Shown here: in pieces, positions 1-5,133 of the stretch
How the letters are laid out: the number at the start of each line of letters is the position of its first letter
Position numbering within the stretch: position 1 is the stretch's first letter
Assembly: GCA_903847195.1 (NCBI GenBank)
Contig: CAINCZ010000121.1
Span: 1-5,133, forward strand
Direction: 5' to 3'
DNA length: 5,133 bases
Origin: an uncultured Acidobacteriota bacterium
GTDB lineage: Bacteria; Acidobacteriota; Terriglobia; Terriglobales; CAINCZ01
Program-made: the position numbers and the translations under genes
The notes under the pieces: model-generated
Seen by the model: the letters and a program-made list of their open reading frames with translations, nothing else
Databases searched by the model: none
What the model was told of the DNA's origin: nothing

Positions 1-30
1 CTGCCTGCCTTTGGCAGATGTAGGCTTCCG

Positions 31-62
31 AGAAACAGAAAAGCCGCAGGCGAACCTGCGGC
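31..62 (-). terminator. Rho-independent terminator closing the nuo operon
   Basis: On the minus strand a perfect 8-bp GC-rich stem (GCCGCAGG pairing with CCTGCGGC, positions 62-55 and 50-43) is closed by a TTCG tetraloop (54-51). It is followed directly by the T-rich tail TTTTCTGTTTCT (42-31). The hairpin begins 25 bases after the nuoN stop codon, as expected for an intrinsic terminator ending the operon. On the plus strand the hairpin is not followed by a T tract, so it should work in one direction only. The loop is of the UUCG class, but the closing pair is G-C rather than the extra-stable C-G. This supports nuoN being the last gene of the transcript. Confidence 0.88.
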
Positions 63-87
63 ATCTTCCAATTCCCAAATTACCCCA

Positions 88-1542
88 TTACCGCAGCATC
101 TGCTGCGCCGCGATCACCGCGTAATCCAGCACGCGTCCGGGCAGCACGCCGAGGTAGATCGTCACGATCAGGCTGACCGCCAGCGAGATGCCCAGCCCCA
201 CGGGGATGCGGGCGACCGGCGTATCCGCCATGCCCTCGCGCGGCTCGCGCATGTACATCGCCACGATCACTCGCAGGTAGTAGTAAGCGGCAATCGCGCT
301 GTTGATCACGCCGAGGATCGTCAGCCCGATCAGGTTCGCGCCCAGTGCCGCGCGGAACACATAGAACTTGGCGAAGAACCCGCCGGTAATCGGGATTCCG
401 ATCAGCGACAGCAGGAACACCGTCAGCACCAGCGCCAACAGCGGCGAACGCCGTCCCAGGCCGGCGTAATCCTCGATCGTTACGTAGCGTTCATCCTGCC
501 CGCCGAAGTGGCTGATCACGATGAACGCGCCCACATTCATCGCCGCATACGAAGCCGCGTAGAACATCGCCGCCGAAATGCCGATCTCCGGCGCCGCCGC
601 GAACGCCACCATCAGGTAACCCGCGTGCGCGATCGAAGAGTAGGCCAGCATGCGCTTCACACTGGTCTGCACCAGCGCGCCGAGGTTGCCGATGAACATC
701 GATAGAACCGCCGACACCCACACCAGCCAGAACCATCCCGGAGCTGCCGCTGCAAACAGGATCCGCAGCAGCACCGCGAAACTCGCCGCCTTCGGTCCGG
801 TCGACATCAGCGCCACCACCGGCGACGGCGCACCCTCGTACACATCGGGCGTCCACACGTGGAAGGGAGCCGTTGCCACCTTGAAGCCTATCCCGACGAA
901 CATCATTGCCACTGCCACGTAGGCTAGCGTGCTTACCGGCCCCGAACGCAGCGTTGCGCCAATCGTGTAAATACTCGTCGAGCCCGTCGCGCCGAACATC
1001 AGCGCTACGCCATACAGGAAAAATGCGGTAGCAAACGAGCCGAGCAGGAAGTACTTCAGCGCCGCCTCGATGCTGGTGGCCACGTTTCGCCGGAAGCCCG
1101 CCAGGATGTAAGTCGAAATCGACGAAATCTCCAGCGCGATGAACACCAGCACCAGTTCCACGGCCGACGACATCAGCGCCATGCCCACCGTGCCCAACAG
1201 GATCAGCCCGTAGTATTCGCCCGCCCGCAGCTTCTGCGTGTTCAAATACTCAAGCGACGCCAGCGTCACCACCGCCGCCACCGCCAGCACTATGACGTGA
1301 AAGAACACGGCAAAGCGGTCCACGCGGATCATGCCGCTGAAAGCCATTCCCGGGTTCGCCGCCATTACCAGCGTCGCCCCGAGGGCCGCCAGTGTTCCGA
1401 TAAACGCGAGTACGCCCAACCCCTTGCGATTGTTTTCAGGCCCCAGCAGCGGTTCGATCAGCATCACCAGAATGCCGAAGGCGCAAAGCACCAGCTCGGG
1501 AAGAATGCGCAGATACTCGGTAGCTGAAGGAATCATCGTCAT
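88..1542 (-). CDS. nuoN: NADH-quinone oxidoreductase subunit N (complex I)
   Basis: NuoN is one of the three antiporter-like proton-pumping subunits in the membrane arm of respiratory complex I. It sits nearest to NuoK/J/A/H and moves protons across the inner membrane as NADH is oxidised and quinone reduced. The protein is 484 aa (E. coli NuoN is 485) and is hydrophobic throughout, consistent with the 14-helix family fold. Key residues seen: Glu138 in FIALEISS (TM5), Lys221 in GFKVATAPFHVWTPDVYEG (TM7), Lys251 in STGPKAASF (TM8), His306 in SSIAHAGYL, and Lys392 in GGFFAKFYVF (TM12). These match the proton-channel residues of the family. The start at 1542 is chosen because it gives an ATGA overlap with the nuoM stop and the protein then begins directly at the first helix. 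An ATG two codons later (1536) is possible. The frame stays open upstream to 1758, but that extension is polar, lies wholly within nuoM and is not real. It is the last gene of the operon, with a terminator 25 bases after the TAA stop. Confidence 0.97.
   Translation of the reverse strand: MTMIPSATEYLRILPELVLCAFGILVMLIEPLLGPENNRKGLGVLAFIGTLAALGATLVMAANPGMAFSGMIRVDRFAVFFHVIVLAVAAVVTLASLEYLNTQKLRAGEYYGLILLGTVGMALMSSAVELVLVFIALEISSISTYILAGFRRNVATSIEAALKYFLLGSFATAFFLYGVALMFGATGSTSIYTIGATLRSGPVSTLAYVAVAMMFVGIGFKVATAPFHVWTPDVYEGAPSPVVALMSTGPKAASFAVLLRILFAAAAPGWFWLVWVSAVLSMFIGNLGALVQTSVKRMLAYSSIAHAGYLMVAFAAAPEIGISAAMFYAASYAAMNVGAFIVISHFGGQDERYVTIEDYAGLGRRSPLLALVLTVFLLSLIGIPITGGFFAKFYVFRAALGANLIGLTILGVINSAIAAYYYLRVIVAMYMREPREGMADTPVARIPVGLGISLAVSLIVTIYLGVLPGRVLDYAVIAAQQMLR
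1539..1542 (-). promoter_or_regulatory. ATGA stop/start overlap, nuoM to nuoN
   Basis: The TGA of nuoM (1541-1539) shares two bases with the ATG of nuoN (1542-1540). The only Shine-Dalgarno-like sequence upstream is a weak AGG about 10 bases before the ATG. Initiation of nuoN probably depends on ribosomes finishing nuoM (translational coupling). The coupling is inference; the overlap is seen directly. Confidence 0.85.
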
Positions 1543-3052
1543 CGCCCGATCGCCTGAGTCGTAAACTGCAGCAGCGGCCGCAAGGCCATCTGCACCGCCG
1601 GATCGATGGCATTCAGCCAGATCAGCGGCGCCACGCCCATCACCAGCGCCGCTACCACCGTCGGCCACAGCGCCGCCTTCTCGGTCCCGTACATGTCCGC
1701 CAAATGTGCGTTCTCCGCGTGCTTCACCTTGCCGTAAAACACGCGCTGGTACATCCACAGCAGGTAAGCCGCGCTCCAGATCACGCCGGTCGCCGCCAGG
1801 ATTCCGTAAATCGCCTTCGCCTGGAACGCGCCGGCCAGCACCAGGAACTCGCCGATAAACCCGTTCAGCAGCGGCAGTCCAACCGAGGCCAGCACCACGA
1901 ACAGGAAGAACGTCGCGTACACCGGCATCGGCGTCGACAACCCGCCAAAGGCTTTGATCTCGTAAGTGTGCCGCCGGTCATACAGCACGCCGCACAGCAT
2001 GAACAGCGCGCCTGTCGAGACGCCGTGCGCCAGCATCACAAACACCGCGCCCGTCACGCCCGCCTGGGTGAAGCTGAAAATGCCCAGCACCACGAATCCC
2101 AGATGGCTCACCGACGAATACGCCACCAGCTTCTTCAAGCTCGGCTGCACCATCGCCACCAGCGCGCCATAGATGATGCCGATGATTGCCAGGGTGATAA
2201 TCCACGACGCCTGCCGCCGCGCCTGCTCGGGGAAGAGCCCGACGTTGAAGCGCAACAGGCCGTAGGTGCCCATCTTGAGCAGCACGCCGGCCAGCAGCAC
2301 CGACCCGGCCGTAGGCGCCTCCACGTGCGCATCCGGCAACCATGTGTGCAAGGGAAACAGCGGCACCTTCACCGCGAACGCGACGAAGAACCCGAGGAAC
2401 AGCCAGAACGCTGCCGTGCCCGTCGGCGCAATGTTGCCGCTCGCCAGCCACTGCTGCAGCACAGGGAAGTCGAAGCTCCCGGTCTGCACGTATAGCCAGA
2501 TGATCGCCGCCAGCATGAAGACCGACGCCACCATCGTGTACAGGAAGAACTTCACCGCCGCGTAGACGCGCCGCTCGTGGCCATACATGCCGATCAGCAG
2601 CGCCATCGGGATCAGCGTGCCTTCCCAGAAGAAGTAGAAGAGGAACAGGTCCAGCGCGAGGAACACGCCGATCATGGCCGTCTGCAGTACCAGCATCAGG
2701 ATGAAGAACTCCTTCACCCGGTCCTTCACCGACCGCCACGAAATCAGCACGCACAGCGGCGTCAGGAAGGTTGTCAGCAGCACCAGCCACAGCGAGATCC
2801 CATCCAGCCCCAGATGGTAGTGAATGTTCGGATTCGTGATCCACGGCACATTCACCTCAAACTGGAACCCGGCGCGCCCACGTTCGAAATAAACCGGCAG
2901 GTGCAGCGACACGAAGAAGTCGAACAGGCTCACGATCAGCGCAAACCATCGCACCTCGCGTGCCCGCCGCGGCAGGAACAGCAGCAGGAACGCGCCCGCC
3001 AGCGGTATGAAAGTCACCAGCGTCAGGATCAGCGAATTCAGTGCGGGCGTGT

Positions 3053-3056
<4 letters not shown>
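1539..3056 (-). CDS. nuoM: NADH-quinone oxidoreductase subunit M (complex I)
   Basis: NuoM is the middle antiporter-like proton-pumping subunit of the complex I membrane arm, between NuoL and NuoN. The protein is 505 aa (E. coli NuoM is 509) and is predicted to be a multi-spanning inner-membrane protein with the 14-helix fold. Key residues seen: Glu145 in FFWEGTLIPM (TM5), Lys230 in FAVKVPLFPLHTWLPDAHVE (TM7), Lys261 in VLLKMGTYGLLRF (TM8), His318 in YSSVSHLGF, His344 in MLAHGVSTGALF, and Glu403 in NGFIGEFLVL (TM12). A glutamate rather than a lysine in TM12 is what separates NuoM from NuoL and NuoN, so the assignment is firm. The start at 3056 is chosen for the ATGA overlap with the nuoL stop and because the first helix follows at once. 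GGGGG lies 4 bases before it, a poor ribosome-binding site. The frame is open upstream to 3113, but those 19 residues are polar, overlap nuoL and do not look like NuoM. Confidence 0.98.
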
Positions 3057-5031
<1,975 letters not shown>

Positions 5032-5035
<4 letters not shown>

Positions 5036-5133
5036 AGCTTCAGCAAATTCACGCGGTCAACGTTCAAGGTCTCGCGCGTCCGAAATACCGCGATGATGAT
5101 GCCCAAACCGACCGCGGCCTCGGCCGCCGCGAC
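5032..5133 (-). CDS. nuoK: NADH-quinone oxidoreductase subunit K, C-terminal fragment (cut by window edge)
   Basis: The minus strand entering from the right edge translates, in frame from 5133, to 33 residues and a TGA stop: [14 protein letters not shown], then [19 protein letters not shown]. This is the end of NuoK, a protein of about 100 aa with three membrane helices. The AAAEAAVGL motif is the third helix and carries the conserved membrane glutamate equivalent to Glu72 of E. coli NuoK (codon 5121-5119), part of the central proton and coupling path of complex I. The E. coli protein ends in a similar way, with AAAEASIGL and then QNLNIDSVSEMRG. The fragment is too short to be listed as an open frame of its own but is unambiguous from its motif, its position before nuoL and the overlapping stop. 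About two thirds of the gene lies outside the window. Confidence 0.95.

Noticed and set aside
3..25. A small inverted repeat (CTGCC at 5-9 with GGCAG at 13-17) beyond the terminator
   Set aside because: A 5-bp stem with a 3-base loop and no T tract is within chance expectation. There is too little flanking sequence to assign a role.
1543..1758. A 72-residue N-terminal extension of NuoN
   Set aside because: The frame is open, but the extension is polar low-complexity sequence fully inside nuoM. The ATG at 1542 gives the family length and the ATGA overlap.
1704..2495. A 263-codon open frame on the plus strand, antisense to nuoM
   Set aside because: It has the same Arg/His/Gln-rich composition and lies inside a conserved gene on the other strand. 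It is explained by codon bias rather than by coding.
1978..2844. A 288-codon minus-strand frame inside nuoM, with similar ones inside nuoL (3696-4361 and 4425-5015)
   Set aside because: These are alternate-frame readings of nuoM and nuoL. Their translations are Gly/Arg/Ala/Asp-rich without any family motif, while the true frames carry full complex I signatures.

Overview
The window is the distal end of a complex I (nuo, NADH:quinone oxidoreductase) operon, read entirely from the minus strand. In transcription order it holds the last 33 codons of nuoK (cut by the window edge), then complete nuoL, nuoM and nuoN, then a factor-independent terminator just after nuoN. The order K-L-M-N is the canonical end of bacterial nuo operons, so nuoA-J should lie beyond the right edge together with the promoter. 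No promoter is visible in the window.

Layout by position: 1-30 is non-coding sequence beyond the terminator; 31-62 is the terminator hairpin and T-rich tail; 63-87 is the short 3' untranslated stretch; 88-1542 is nuoN; 1539-3056 is nuoM; 3053-5035 is nuoL; 5032-5133 is the nuoK C-terminus. All three gene junctions are the same 4-base ATGA overlap, which points to tight translational coupling of the membrane subunits. There is no gap over 300 bases without a gene.

NuoL, NuoM and NuoN are the three antiporter-like proton-pumping subunits of the membrane arm, and NuoK helps link them to the quinone-reducing part. The conserved charged residues of the proton pathway (a Glu in TM5, a Lys in TM7, a Lys in TM8 of NuoM and NuoN, and a Lys or Glu in TM12) are all present, so the subunits look intact and functional. 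NuoL also carries the lateral-helix extension that runs along the other two.

The organism is a GC-rich bacterium (by eye near 60% GC, with strong G/C preference at third positions). The NuoK tail and the style of NuoM and NuoN remind me of soil Acidobacteriota, but this is inference from memory, not a search result. This is ordinary core metabolism: I found no mobile element, CRISPR array, RNA gene or new system. The most distinctive feature is a pair of histidine-rich loops in NuoL.
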